Shown: positions 25,365 to 34,493 of the stretch, one piece after another
Layout: the number at the start of each line of letters is the position of its first letter
How positions within the stretch are numbered: position 1 is the first letter of the stretch
Position numbers and translations under genes: made by a program
Source: Pseudomonadota bacterium
Lineage (GTDB): Bacteria > Pseudomonadota > Alphaproteobacteria > Rhodobacterales > Rhodobacteraceae
Length of the DNA stretch: 45,382 nt
Assembly (NCBI GenBank): GCA_021779835.1
Contig: JAJXZX010000024.1
Coordinates: 1 to 45,382, forward strand
Direction: 5' to 3'
The notes under the pieces: model-generated
The model's database searches: none
Told to the model about the DNA's origin: nothing
Seen by the model: the letters and a program-made list of their open reading frames with translations, nothing else

Positions 25365-26669
25365 TCAGACGAAGCGATTGACGAGGTTTTCCAAGCGTTC
25401 CTGCCGCCCCGATTTGGGCTGCGGGTTCAGGTTGTCCTTCAAGACCCGCGCCGCGATGCTATCAAGGGTTCCCTCTTTCAGCATCGCCTGCGCCGTGGGG
25501 TTATCCCAGCCTGCATACCGTGCGGCGCGCGCAGCCTCCAGCCCGCCATCCTCCAACATCGCCGCCGCCGCCTTCAACGCCCGCGCACAGGTATCCATGC
25601 CCCCGATATGGGACAGCACCAGATCCTCGGCATCCAAGCTCTGCCGCCGAATTTTCGCGTCGAAGTTGGTGCCGCCATTGACGAAACCGCCGGCCTTGAG
25701 AACCTCGTAATAGGCCAGCGCCATTTCGGGCACGTTGTTGGGGAACTGATCGGTGTCCCAGCCCGACTGGTAGTCGTTGCGGTTCATGTCAATCGAGCCA
25801 AAGATCCCCATCGAGGTCGCCATTGCCAGCTCATGCTCAAACGAGTGCCCGGCAAGGATCGCGTGGCCCTGCTCAATATTAACCTTCACCTCGTTCTCCA
25901 GCCCAAAGCGGCGCAGGAAACCGTAAACCGTGGCGACGTCGTAGTCATACTGATGCTTTGATGGCTCCTGCGGTTTGGGTTCGATCAGGATCGTGCCCTT
26001 GAAGCCGATCTTGTATTTGTAATCGACGACCATCTGCAGGAAGCGCCCGGCCTGTTCGGCCTCGCGTTTGAGGTCGGTATTCAGCAGCGTCTCATACCCC
26101 TCGCGCCCACCCCAAAGCACATAGTTCGCGCCGCCAAGTTTCTGCGTCGCATCCATGCAGGTCTTCACCGTCGCTGCCGAATAGGCGAACACATCCGGAT
26201 CCGGATTGGTCGCCGCGCCAGACATGAAGCGGCGGTTGGTGAAAAGATTGGCGGTGCCCCACAGCAGGCGCGTTTTGGACGTCTGCATCTTCAGGGCGAA
26301 GTAATCGACGATCTCTTCCAGATTGCGCGTGCTTTCGGCAAAGGTCTTGCCCTCGGGGCGGACATCGGCGTCGTGGAAACAGAAGAAGGGCGCGTTGAGG
26401 ATGTCGAACAGCTCGAATGCCGCATCGGCCTTCAGCTTGGCGTCCGCCATGGTTTCGCCGAACCACGGGCGCTCAAACGTCTGCCCGCCGAACGGGTCAC
26501 CGCCCTGATAGGCAAAGCTGTGCCAATAGGCGACGGCAAACCGAAGATGATCCTCCATCCGTTTGCCCATCACAACCTCGTCGGGGTTGTAATGGTGGAA
26601 AGCGAATTCGTTGGAGGAGGTGGTGCCCTCGTAACGGATGGCGGGAATATTCTTGAAATAGTCGGTCAT
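25365..26669 (-). CDS. xylA: Xylose isomerase
   Basis: Converts D-xylose to D-xylulose with two divalent metal ions. The 434 residues match the proteobacterial class. Motifs are [18 protein letters not shown] (near the N-terminus), [49 protein letters not shown], and [19 protein letters not shown] with the metal-binding acidic and histidine residues. It lies eight bases after xylB and is the last gene of the operon, so its mRNA is probably the least abundant unless processed. GAGGGATCAC before the ATG gives a usable ribosome site. Confidence 0.97.
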   Translation of the reverse strand: MTDYFKNIPAIRYEGTTSSNEFAFHHYNPDEVVMGKRMEDHLRFAVAYWHSFAYQGGDPFGGQTFERPWFGETMADAKLKADAAFELFDILNAPFFCFHDADVRPEGKTFAESTRNLEEIVDYFALKMQTSKTRLLWGTANLFTNRRFMSGAATNPDPDVFAYSAATVKTCMDATQKLGGANYVLWGGREGYETLLNTDLKREAEQAGRFLQMVVDYKYKIGFKGTILIEPKPQEPSKHQYDYDVATVYGFLRRFGLENEVKVNIEQGHAILAGHSFEHELAMATSMGIFGSIDMNRNDYQSGWDTDQFPNNVPEMALAYYEVLKAGGFVNGGTNFDAKIRRQSLDAEDLVLSHIGGMDTCARALKAAAAMLEDGGLEAARAARYAGWDNPTAQAMLKEGTLDSIAARVLKDNLNPQPKSGRQERLENLVNRFV

Positions 26670-26677
26670 GTGATCCC

Positions 26678-28120
26678 TCAGGAGGTCAGGCCCTTGATCG
26701 CCGCCTGTGCGGCGCGATAGCGGGCGTGGGCAATGTCGAAAGCTGCGCCAAGATGCGCATCAGGCTCAATTGTGCGGGCGATGGCGGGTGCGGTGGCAAT
26801 TTCTGCACCCGCGCCGGTGGAGGCCATGATGGCAAGACGCGCGGCCCCGAAAGCGCCGCCGAAGTCGCCGGAAACCGGCAGTTGAACGGGCGTTCCCAGC
26901 GCGGTGGCGATGGCTTTCAGCCAGTATTCCGACCGCGACCCGCCGCCAACCGCCAGCAGGCTGTCAATGCGGGTGCCGGTTGCGGCCAGCGCGTCGCGGC
27001 AGTCGCGGATGGCGAACGTAACGCCTTCCAGCACCGCGCGGGTTGCTGCGGTGCGGTCGGTTGCATGTTCAAGGCCAATAAAGGCACCCCGGATGGCGGA
27101 ATCGTTAAGCGGTGTCCGCTCGCCACCGAGATAGGGCAGGAACAAGGTCTTGCTGGGCACCTGAAGCGCGCCAAGGCCGTTGGTCAGGGTCGCCGCATCC
27201 GAGCCCACAAGGTTCGCATACCAGTTCAGGGCGTCGGTCGCGGCAAGGATCACACCCATCTGATGCCATGTATCAGGCAGCGCGTGGCAAAAGGTGTGGA
27301 CCGCGGTTTCAGGGGCGGGTTGGTAACCATCATTGGCGGCAAACAGAACACCCGACGTTCCCAGCGAGACGAAGGCCTCGCCTGCACGAACGACACCGAC
27401 GCCAACGCCAGACGCGGCATTGTCGCCACCACCGCCGGCCACGATGACGGATTTACCGAGGCCCCAGCGCGCAGCCAATTGCGGACGCAAGGTGCCGGAG
27501 GGGGCGCAGCCTTCGACAAGGCGCGCCATGTGGTCGCGCCCAAGATCTGTCGCGGCAAGAAGCGCGTCGGACCAGTCCCGTGCGCCAGTGTCCAGCCAGC
27601 TTGTGCCCGCGGCGTCGGACATTTCGGCGACATGCTCACCCGTAAGCCACAGGCGGAGGTAGTCCTTCGGCAGCAAAACTTTCGCGATGCGCGCAAAAGT
27701 TGCCGGTTCATGGCGCTGCACCCACAACAGCTTGGGCGCAGTAAAGCCTGGGAACACGATGTTTCCGGTCACGCGACGAAAGATCGGATCGCCGTCAAGT
27801 TCGGCGGCTTCTTCGTGCGCGCGCGTGTCATTCCACAGGATGCAGGGCCGCAGAACCTCATCAGCTGCATCAAGCAGGGTCGCGCCGTGCATCTGGCCCG
27901 AAAGGCCAAGCGCGCGCACCTCGGTTAGTGAATGCTTGGCCGCAAGCGCGTCGAACACCGCCTCGGCTGCGGCGATCCAGTCTGCGGGGGATTGTTCCGA
28001 CCAGCCGTCGTGAGGACGGCTGACCGTAAGAGGTGCAGTGGCCTCTGCAACGACCTTTTGCTGGTCGTCGATCATAATGCCTTTCAGGCCCGAAGTGCCA
28101 AGATCGAGCCCGATATACAT
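26678..28120 (-). CDS. xylB: Xylulokinase
   Basis: Phosphorylates D-xylulose to xylulose 5-phosphate for the pentose phosphate pathway. The 480 residues belong to the FGGY sugar-kinase family. ATP-binding and hinge motifs are [18 protein letters not shown] at the start, [33 protein letters not shown], and [24 protein letters not shown] with [14 protein letters not shown] at the C-terminus. The ATG at 28120 overlaps the stop of the upstream ATPase gene by one base (TGATG), so coupling is expected. A GTG one codon earlier (28123) is an alternative. Confidence 0.96.
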   Translation of the reverse strand: MYIGLDLGTSGLKGIMIDDQQKVVAEATAPLTVSRPHDGWSEQSPADWIAAAEAVFDALAAKHSLTEVRALGLSGQMHGATLLDAADEVLRPCILWNDTRAHEEAAELDGDPIFRRVTGNIVFPGFTAPKLLWVQRHEPATFARIAKVLLPKDYLRLWLTGEHVAEMSDAAGTSWLDTGARDWSDALLAATDLGRDHMARLVEGCAPSGTLRPQLAARWGLGKSVIVAGGGGDNAASGVGVGVVRAGEAFVSLGTSGVLFAANDGYQPAPETAVHTFCHALPDTWHQMGVILAATDALNWYANLVGSDAATLTNGLGALQVPSKTLFLPYLGGERTPLNDSAIRGAFIGLEHATDRTAATRAVLEGVTFAIRDCRDALAATGTRIDSLLAVGGGSRSEYWLKAIATALGTPVQLPVSGDFGGAFGAARLAIMASTGAGAEIATAPAIARTIEPDAHLGAAFDIAHARYRAAQAAIKGLTS

Positions 28121-28869
28121 CACGCGGCCTTTTCGGGCTGCTTGCCAAGAATGATCATGCCAAGGATGTCGTCGTCCGTGACATCCTTGACGTTAACCGT
28201 GCCAACCAGCTTGCCGTTCTTCATCACGCTCGCGCGATCGCACAAATCCATCACGGTGTGGATGTCATGGTCAATCAGGAAAATCCCGATGCCTTGACGC
28301 TTCAACTCGTGAATCAGATCGGCGACCATGCGGGTTTCCTGCGGCCCGAGGGCTGCGGTCGGCTCGTCCATGATCAGGATGCGCGCGTTGAAAAGGATCG
28401 CACGCGCGATTGCAACGGATTGGCGCTGACCGCCCGACAGCGACTTTGCCGGCTCTTTGAACCGCGTGAAGTTCGGGTTAAGCCGCCCCATCACACGCCG
28501 CGTTTCGGCCTCCATCGCCACGTCGTCGAGGGTTCCCCAGCGCGTCTTTAGCTCTCGTCCGAGATAGAGGTTCGCAGCAGCATCAACGTTGTCGGCAAGC
28601 GCCAACGCTTGGTAGATCGTCTCGATCCCGTAAGCCTTCGCATCACGGGGGTTAGAGATCTGCACCTCTTCCCCATTGATGAAGATCTTTCCCCCATCGC
28701 GCTTGTAAGCGCCCGAGAGGATCTTGATCAGGGTCGATTTACCGGCGCCGTTATGGCCCAGCAGGCCAACCACCTCGCCCGGATAGAGGTTGACGGACAC
28801 GTCATCTACGGCCTTTACGCCGCCAAAGGACACCGAGATGTTGCGCAATTCGACAAGGGGTGCGTCCAT
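28120..28869 (-). CDS. Sugar ABC transporter ATP-binding protein (single cassette, xylose)
   Basis: The energy-coupling subunit of the xylose importer. The 249 residues form one ATPase domain: Walker [10 protein letters not shown] near 37-45, Q-loop YQALALADN, signature LSGGQRQS, Walker [12 protein letters not shown] and the H-loop DHDIHT. Classical XylG has two cassettes in about 500 residues. This one is half that, like the single-domain FrcA-type ATPases, so it must dimerise. The frame is open upstream, but GTGAGGAGATAATC directly before the ATG at 28869 fixes the start. The ATG lies ten bases after the permease stop. Confidence 0.93.
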   Translation of the reverse strand: MDAPLVELRNISVSFGGVKAVDDVSVNLYPGEVVGLLGHNGAGKSTLIKILSGAYKRDGGKIFINGEEVQISNPRDAKAYGIETIYQALALADNVDAAANLYLGRELKTRWGTLDDVAMEAETRRVMGRLNPNFTRFKEPAKSLSGGQRQSVAIARAILFNARILIMDEPTAALGPQETRMVADLIHELKRQGIGIFLIDHDIHTVMDLCDRASVMKNGKLVGTVNVKDVTDDDILGMIILGKQPEKAA

Positions 28870-28879
28870 GATTATCTCC

Positions 28880-30280
28880 TCACTTGACCCGACGGCGGTA
28901 GAGTTGGTCGACAAAGACGGCCATGACCAGAACCGTTCCGACGACTATGTTCTGAAAAGCCGCCGGCAGATTGAGCAGTTGCATGCCGGACTGGATCGAC
29001 TGCATCAGCAACGCGCCCAGGAGAGCGCCGTATACTGTGCCGATACCACCCGCCAGAGAGGTGCCGCCAATGACCGTTGCGGCGATCACGTAAAGCTCGT
29101 TCGACTGGCCAAGCGCGTTGGTTGCGGCATCAAGGCGCGCCGACGAAATGACGGCGGATAGGCCAGCGAGAAAGCCCATCAGAGCAAATACTTTCACTGT
29201 GACCATACGCGTGTTGATACCGGCAAGCTCAGCCGCTTCTGGGTTTCCCCCAATGGCGTATATATAGCGGCCGAATTTCGTGCGGGTCGCGACGAAGGTC
29301 ATCACGGCGCCCACCATCAGTGCAATCAGCACGGGGACGGCATAGCCAGTATAATAGACAAGACCATCCATGCAGCGCACCACCTGATCGCCCGCCATGC
29401 AAATGGCGTTGCCGTCAGAGTTCGCGTCACCGACCGGGATCGTGACGTTGTGATCCTGGGCATATTGCTTGATCAGCCCGAACGGCCAGGGATAGGAGTT
29501 CACCACATAGGTGGTCAGCAGAACCGCGGCGCTGCCGATCGAGGCAAGCACAATTTCCGCCCAGACCGGGCGCAGCGGAAAGCTGAACCGGCGGCGCTGC
29601 TTGCGTCCGCTGAGAATCCCGAAGACGATCAGCGCGCAGGCCGCAAGTCCCAGCACCCAGCTCCACATCGGGCCAAGCCACGATTGGGGAACGCCGCCGC
29701 CGATGATGTCGTAGGTTTGATCCAGCGGCGCAATGGTCACGCCACTGGCGAGAAGAAAGGCGATACCGCTATAGGCGATCAGGCCGCCCAGCGTCACGAT
29801 GAACGAGGGGATCTGCAGATAGGCCGTAAGCACCCCGTTGAACACACCGACCAGCGTTCCCAGCACAAGGCAGGTGGCAACTCCGGCGACCCAGATGATC
29901 GGATGGCCGACGCCAAGCCACGGGCCAAGCATGAAAACCTGAACCATCGCGCCGGCCACGGCCAACATGCTAAGCATCGAGCCGACCGACAGGTCGATCT
30001 GGCGCATCACGATCACGAGCACCATGCCAGTTGCCATCACCGCGATCGAAGACGTCTGCACCAGCAGCGTCCAGAGGTTGCGCGGCGTCAGAAACAGCCC
30101 ACTGAAAATACTGGCGTTGGGCTGGATCAGCCCGCTCAGAACATCAAACGTGCACCAGACCAGCAGCAGAGCGCCGAGCATGCCGAGAATCCGGACGTCT
30201 AATTCGGTTGCCTTTAGAAAGGTCCGGATCAGGCCTTCACTCTTAGCCGTAGCTGACTTGGACGATTGTTCGGTAGCCAT
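28880..30280 (-). CDS. xylH: Xylose ABC transporter permease
   Basis: The membrane subunit of the xylose importer, 466 residues with ten or more predicted membrane helices. A short charged cytosolic start ([16 protein letters not shown]) comes before the first helix ([17 protein letters not shown]). The carbohydrate-uptake permease motif near [20 protein letters not shown] is present, and the ATPase-coupling EAA loop appears as [21 protein letters not shown] large extracytosolic loop around residues 270-330 ([24 protein letters not shown]...) is characteristic of XylH. It follows xylF after 134 bases containing alternative hairpins. Its ATG at 30280 has a GGGGGTGGGA sequence just upstream. 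Confidence 0.94.
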   Translation of the reverse strand: MATEQSSKSATAKSEGLIRTFLKATELDVRILGMLGALLLVWCTFDVLSGLIQPNASIFSGLFLTPRNLWTLLVQTSSIAVMATGMVLVIVMRQIDLSVGSMLSMLAVAGAMVQVFMLGPWLGVGHPIIWVAGVATCLVLGTLVGVFNGVLTAYLQIPSFIVTLGGLIAYSGIAFLLASGVTIAPLDQTYDIIGGGVPQSWLGPMWSWVLGLAACALIVFGILSGRKQRRRFSFPLRPVWAEIVLASIGSAAVLLTTYVVNSYPWPFGLIKQYAQDHNVTIPVGDANSDGNAICMAGDQVVRCMDGLVYYTGYAVPVLIALMVGAVMTFVATRTKFGRYIYAIGGNPEAAELAGINTRMVTVKVFALMGFLAGLSAVISSARLDAATNALGQSNELYVIAATVIGGTSLAGGIGTVYGALLGALLMQSIQSGMQLLNLPAAFQNIVVGTVLVMAVFVDQLYRRRVK

Positions 30281-30302
30281 TCCCACCCCCGTTGCGGAAA
30301 CA

Positions 30303-30387
30303 CGGCGCGGCTCCCTTTGCGGGACTGGCCGACGTTCGTGCATTATCTATAGTTAAGCCGCGCCGTTTCATTCAAAGCGGCGCGGCT
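30303..30387 (-). promoter_or_regulatory. xylF-xylH intergenic element: one inverted and two direct 10-mers
   Basis: In transcript order AGCCGCGCCG (30387-30378), its reverse complement CGGCGCGGCT (30365-30356) and AGCCGCGCCG again (30312-30303) occur between the xylF stop and the xylH ATG. The middle copy can pair with the first (12-base loop) or with the third (43-base loop), but not with both. The third copy ends 23 bases before the xylH start. The first fold would cap the 3' end of xylF mRNA. The second would place a stem close to the xylH ribosome site. Confidence 0.65.
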
Positions 30388-30414
30388 CAGTTCGTCCTTC
30401 AGGTCATGCCCAGC

Positions 30415-31452
30415 TTAGTTGCAAGCGGCAACTTTGCCAGCAGCCACGCCTGCGCACACTTCGGCTTTGGTCACGTGGCCAGCCTTGATAGGATCTTCAA
30501 GGTTCGCCGTGGTGATTGCATCCGGCGTCAGCAGGATTGCCGGCATCGAAACGTGGTGCTTGCCGTCGGCAAACTTGATAACGCCTTTCAGCTTGCTGAT
30601 CGGGGTGCCGTTCGCCATCGCGACAGCCGCTTCACCAGCGCGCTTGCCAAGCACGGCGCTGTCTTTCCACACCGAAACCAGCTGTGTGCCCAGTGCAACA
30701 CGGTTAAGCGCGGCGGTATCGCCGTCCTGACCGGTGACTGCAACCTGACCAGCAAGGCCCTGCGCGGCCAGAGCGGCAACGACGCCCGAAGCCATACCGT
30801 CGTTTTCAGAGATGACAGCGTCAATCTTGTTGTTGTTCGCGGTCAGGCACTGCTCCATGACTTTCTGCGCGTTGTCGGGCTTCCAGCCGTCAACGTTATT
30901 GTCACAGACAACCTTGATCTTGCCAGCAGTGATCTCAGGCTTCAGCACCGACTCAAAGCCCATCGCCAGGAACGCCGAGTTCGGGTCACCCTTGTCACCC
31001 TTGACGTAGGCGAAGTTGCCCGATTTCTTGCCCTTTGCGAGCATCGTCTGCGCCATCAGCTTGCCAACACCGACGTTGTCGTAGGTGATGTAGAGCGAGT
31101 TCGGATCTTCGAACTGAACGTCATAAGCGATCGACTTGATGCCGGCGTTCTGGATCGCCTTGATCGACGGCAGGATGGCGTCCGAGTCGAACGGCACAAC
31201 AAGGATGACGTCCGGCTTCTGAGCGATCAGGCTTTCGATGTCGGCCGCCTGCTTTTGGGCAGAGTTCTGCGCGTCGGTCGAAATGTACTTGTCGCCAGCC
31301 GCTTCGACGACGGCCTTGATCGCGGCTTCGTCATGCTTCCAGCGCTCTTCCTGGAACGTTTTCCAGGATACGGCGATCAATTTGCCCTGCGCGAGCGCGA
31401 TGTTTGCAGTTGAGGCCACCAGAATGGCGGCCAGGGTAAGTGCCTTACGCAT
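30415..31452 (-). CDS. xylF: D-xylose-binding periplasmic protein
   Basis: The substrate-binding subunit of the xylose importer. The 345 residues have a signal peptide (MRKALTLAAILVASTANIALAQG, cleavage near residue 22) and a type-1 periplasmic binding fold. XylF marks include VSWKTFQEERWKHDEAAIKAVVEAAGDKYISTDAQNSAQKQAADIESLIAQKPDVILVVPFDSDAI, and later EQCLTANNNKIDAVISENDGMASGVVAAL and AVTGQDGDTAALNRVALGTQLVSVWKD. It is the first gene of the operon, with GGGAGG eight bases before the ATG. The gene is divergent from xylR across 213 bases that hold the likely promoter and operator. Confidence 0.96.
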   Translation of the reverse strand: MRKALTLAAILVASTANIALAQGKLIAVSWKTFQEERWKHDEAAIKAVVEAAGDKYISTDAQNSAQKQAADIESLIAQKPDVILVVPFDSDAILPSIKAIQNAGIKSIAYDVQFEDPNSLYITYDNVGVGKLMAQTMLAKGKKSGNFAYVKGDKGDPNSAFLAMGFESVLKPEITAGKIKVVCDNNVDGWKPDNAQKVMEQCLTANNNKIDAVISENDGMASGVVAALAAQGLAGQVAVTGQDGDTAALNRVALGTQLVSVWKDSAVLGKRAGEAAVAMANGTPISKLKGVIKFADGKHHVSMPAILLTPDAITTANLEDPIKAGHVTKAEVCAGVAAGKVAACN

Positions 31453-31516
31453 TTCAATCCTCCCTATGGATGCGGCCAGCGAAGGGCCGGCCCGACAGAT
31501 TCGTCGGTACGGCATA

Positions 31517-31551
31517 AAAATGACGCCAATAAATTTAGTTGTCAAAATAAA
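31517..31551 (-). promoter_or_regulatory. Candidate xylF promoter and overlapping XylR operator
   Basis: Reading towards xylF, a perfect -35 TTGACA (31545-31540) is followed after 17 bases by a weak -10 CATTTT (31522-31517). An AT-rich, partly symmetric segment TTTAGTTGTCAAAATAAA (31534-31551, 12 of 18 positions symmetric) overlaps the -35. That is where a ROK repressor would block transcription. The remaining stretch of the 213-base gap holds a small hairpin (GCCGC-AAT-GCGGC, 31597-31609) and the xylR ribosome site TTGGAGGT. Confidence 0.4.
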
Positions 31552-31665
31552 AATGATGAGTGAACATAGGTCATGCACGAAGACGTCCAAATATTCGCCG
31601 CAATGCGGCAACACAACGGCGTTATCCCTACAGTTTGTGCGGTCTTTTGTTTGGAGGTCAAATAA

Positions 31666-32949
31666 ATGCTGCCGATGGAGGCTGTGACAAAACCAGGCCT
31701 CGCTGCAGTGCCAAAAGGATGCGGACCTCTGATCCCTCCGCTGTCCGAGAATCTGCGTCCAATGAGGCAACAGGTGTTCGAAAGGGTGCGCGCGGCCGGG
31801 CAGATTGCGCGCGTTCAAGTCGCCAAAGACCTTGGAATAAGCCCGGCATCGGTGACGGCGATGACGTCCGAACTGATTGATGCCGGCCTGATCGAAGAGA
31901 TCGCGGCGCCGCGTGATTCAGAAACGGGGCGCGGGCGCCCTGCCGTCGCACTCGGCGTGCGCGCGGAGGCCCATCGCGTCGCGGGCATGAAGCTGTCAGA
32001 CCGCGAACACACGGCCGTCATCGTGGATTTTGCGGGCAAACTGATTGCCAACGAGACGATCCCCAAACGCCCCGGCGCAATGAGCCTTGATGCACTGATC
32101 GACGCGAGCGAGGATCTGCTGAACCGCGTTTGCGCCAAGGCGGGCCTGTCACGGCAGGATCTGAGCGCGGTCGGGCTGGGCGTGCCGGGCTTTGTCGACC
32201 GTCGCGGCGGCATTGTGCTGTGGTCGCCTGTGCTTGCACAACGGCCCGTGTCGCTTGCAGCGGCGGCCTCGGCCCGGCTTGGGCTACCGGTTCACATCGA
32301 CAACGACGCGAACATGGTGACGCTCGCGGAACTTTGGTTCGGCGCGGGACGCAAGCTCTCGGATTTTGCGGTGGTTACGATCGAGCATGGCGTGGGGATG
32401 GGCTTGGTGTTGAACCACCGCATCTATCGCGGGGCGCAAGGCTTGGGGATGGAATTGGGCCACACCAAGGTGCAACTGGATGGTGCGTTGTGCCGGTGCG
32501 GACAGCGCGGCTGTCTGGAGGCGTATATCGCCGACTACGCACTGGCACGCGAGGCGACGACCGCGCTGAACTGGACGCACAAGGATAGCCAGTCGATTGC
32601 CGTGCTGCTGGAAAGCCTGTTTGACCACGCCAAAGCAGGGAATTCGGCCGCACGCTCGATCTTCCGGCGGGCGGGGCGGTATCTGGCGGTCGGACTGGCG
32701 AATGTCGTTAACCTGTTCGATCCAGAGCTGATTATCCTGTCCGGCGAGCGGATGCGCTATGATTACCTTTACGCCGCCGATACATTATCAGAGATGGAAG
32801 CGTTGATGTTGAACACCGGACGCCCCGCACCGCGGATCGAAATCCATGCCTGGGGCGACCTTTTGTGGGCGCATGGTGCAGCGGCGCTGGCGTTGTCTGC
32901 GGTGACAGAGGGCCTGTTGCAGCCCACACGGGAGATTGCTGCTCAATGA
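31666..32949 (+). CDS. xylR: ROK-family transcriptional repressor of the xylose operon
   Basis: A 427-residue ROK protein with an N-terminal winged helix-turn-helix (RQQVFERVRAAGQIARVQVAKDLGISPASVTAMTSELIDAGLIEEIAAPRDSETGRGRPAVAL, about 33-105) and a C-terminal sugar-kinase-like domain. The kinase domain has DNDANMVTLAELWFGAGR, VVTIEHGVGMGLVLN and the ROK zinc site ELGHTKVQLDGALCRCGQRGCLEAY. Divergence from xylF strongly suggests it represses the xyl genes and is released by xylose. GGAGGT lies eight bases before the ATG. Its TGA overlaps the ATG of the CRTAC1-family gene (ATGA), so that gene is co-translated with the regulator. Confidence 0.92.
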   Translation: MLPMEAVTKPGLAAVPKGCGPLIPPLSENLRPMRQQVFERVRAAGQIARVQVAKDLGISPASVTAMTSELIDAGLIEEIAAPRDSETGRGRPAVALGVRAEAHRVAGMKLSDREHTAVIVDFAGKLIANETIPKRPGAMSLDALIDASEDLLNRVCAKAGLSRQDLSAVGLGVPGFVDRRGGIVLWSPVLAQRPVSLAAAASARLGLPVHIDNDANMVTLAELWFGAGRKLSDFAVVTIEHGVGMGLVLNHRIYRGAQGLGMELGHTKVQLDGALCRCGQRGCLEAYIADYALAREATTALNWTHKDSQSIAVLLESLFDHAKAGNSAARSIFRRAGRYLAVGLANVVNLFDPELIILSGERMRYDYLYAADTLSEMEALMLNTGRPAPRIEIHAWGDLLWAHGAAALALSAVTEGLLQPTREIAAQ

Positions 32950-34490
32950 AACGACTACTGCTGATAGCGGCCTTCGCGGCTGCACCCGCCCATGCCGATC
33001 CCAAATTCACCGACCGTGCCAAGGATTTGCCTGTTCAACAGGTCTATTCCGGCGGGTGGGAGCATTTCGTTGGTGGCGGCGTCGCGTTGCTTGACTGCAA
33101 TCACAGCGGCTATCCGTCGATGTATGTCGCTGGCGGATCAGGGCCATCGCGGCTGTTTATCAACACCACCGCATCCCCCGGCGCGCCAATTACCTTCCGG
33201 GTGGGCTCGGGGATGCCTGCATTGACCGATGTGACCGGGGCCTATCCGTTGGACATCAACGGTGACGGCTGGATCGACCTGTTCGTGATGCGAGTGGGCG
33301 GCAACGTGGTTCTGAAGGGTGGGCCGGAATGTAAGTTCACCGACGCCACCAAGGACTGGGGCCTCGATCCCGGCAATAAGTGGACAACGGCCTTTTCCGC
33401 GACATGGGAAAAGGGGCAGAGCTGGCCGACCATCGCAATCGGCAACTATGTTGACCGATTCAACCCGAACGGCCCGTTCAAAGCCTGCGACGTCGATTAC
33501 CTGGTGCGACCGAAGGGCCGGAAATTCGGCACGCCGATTCCGCTGAAGCCCAGCTTTTGTTCGCTTTCAATGCTGATCTCTGACTGGAAGCGCACCGGCG
33601 TGCGCGATCTTCGGGTTGCCAATGACCGGCAGTATTATGTGGACGGCGGCTGGGAGCAGATGTGGCACCTGAAGCCCTTGCGCCAATACACCGAGGCGGA
33701 AGGCTGGAAGCACGTCTCGCTTTGGGGGATGGGCATCGCAAGTATGCCGCTGCGCGGCACTGGGGCGCCGGACATCATGACAACCTCAATGGGCGATCAG
33801 CTTTTGCAGTTGAATAACAACGGTGTGCTGACTGCGGCGCCCTACTCCATTGGCACCTATGCGCAGCGTCCATTCTTTGGTGATGACGGGCGGCCTTCGA
33901 CCGGCTGGCACGCCGAATTTGCCGACGTGAACAACGACGGACGCCCGGACTTGTTCATCGCCAAGGGCAATGTGGAAGAGATGCCGTCGAATGCGTCGAA
34001 AGATCCCAACAACCTGTTGATCCAGCAACCGGACGGCACCTTCGTCGAGAAAGCTGACGTGGCAGGCGTAGCGACAACCGAGCGGTCACGCGGCGCGGGT
34101 CTGGTCGATCTGAACAACGATGGAAAGCTTGATCTGGTCGTGGTCAACCGGCGCGCGCCGATGGAGGTTTGGCAGAACGCCACCGAAGCGTCCGGTAACT
34201 GGCTGGAGGTGCAGCCGCGTATGACAAGCGGCGGCAATACTCAGGCCGTGGGCGCGTGGGTCGAGGTCAAGACCAACGCTGGCGAGCAAGATCAGGAAAT
34301 CACCGTGGGGGGTGGCCATGCCTCTGGCCATTCCACGCCAATCCACTTCGGCGTGGGGCAAGCGACCAAAGCGCAACTGCGGGTGATCTGGCCAGACGGC
34401 AAGACCTCGGATTGGGCTGACGTCCCGGTGAACGCCAAATCCTCAGTTTGGGCGAATGGAACCGGGCTACGAATCGGGCCGCTTTATTGA
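32946..34490 (+). CDS. Exported CRTAC1-family FG-GAP/ASPIC repeat protein
   Basis: A 514-residue protein with a signal peptide (MKRLLLIAAFAAAPAHA) and FG-GAP-type beta-propeller repeats. Calcium-binding loops are DINGDGWIDLF (103-113), DVNNDGRPDLF (from 327) and DLNNDGKLDLVV (from 388). The C-terminal ASPIC/UnbV-like segment (GAWVEVKTNAG..., LRVIWPDGKTSDW) completes the CRTAC1 family form, named after a human cartilage protein. The bacterial role is unknown; it may bind a ligand or partner outside the inner membrane. It starts inside the stop of the xylR gene (ATGA) and faces a di-heme peroxidase gene only three bases from its own stop. Nothing in its sequence links it to xylose. Confidence 0.88.
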   Translation: MKRLLLIAAFAAAPAHADPKFTDRAKDLPVQQVYSGGWEHFVGGGVALLDCNHSGYPSMYVAGGSGPSRLFINTTASPGAPITFRVGSGMPALTDVTGAYPLDINGDGWIDLFVMRVGGNVVLKGGPECKFTDATKDWGLDPGNKWTTAFSATWEKGQSWPTIAIGNYVDRFNPNGPFKACDVDYLVRPKGRKFGTPIPLKPSFCSLSMLISDWKRTGVRDLRVANDRQYYVDGGWEQMWHLKPLRQYTEAEGWKHVSLWGMGIASMPLRGTGAPDIMTTSMGDQLLQLNNNGVLTAAPYSIGTYAQRPFFGDDGRPSTGWHAEFADVNNDGRPDLFIAKGNVEEMPSNASKDPNNLLIQQPDGTFVEKADVAGVATTERSRGAGLVDLNNDGKLDLVVVNRRAPMEVWQNATEASGNWLEVQPRMTSGGNTQAVGAWVEVKTNAGEQDQEITVGGGHASGHSTPIHFGVGQATKAQLRVIWPDGKTSDWADVPVNAKSSVWANGTGLRIGPLY

Positions 34491-34493
34491 CGC

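Noticed and set aside
30292..31413. A 373-codon open frame on the + strand
   Set aside because: It is antisense to xylF, a complete binding-protein gene with a signal peptide and family motifs.
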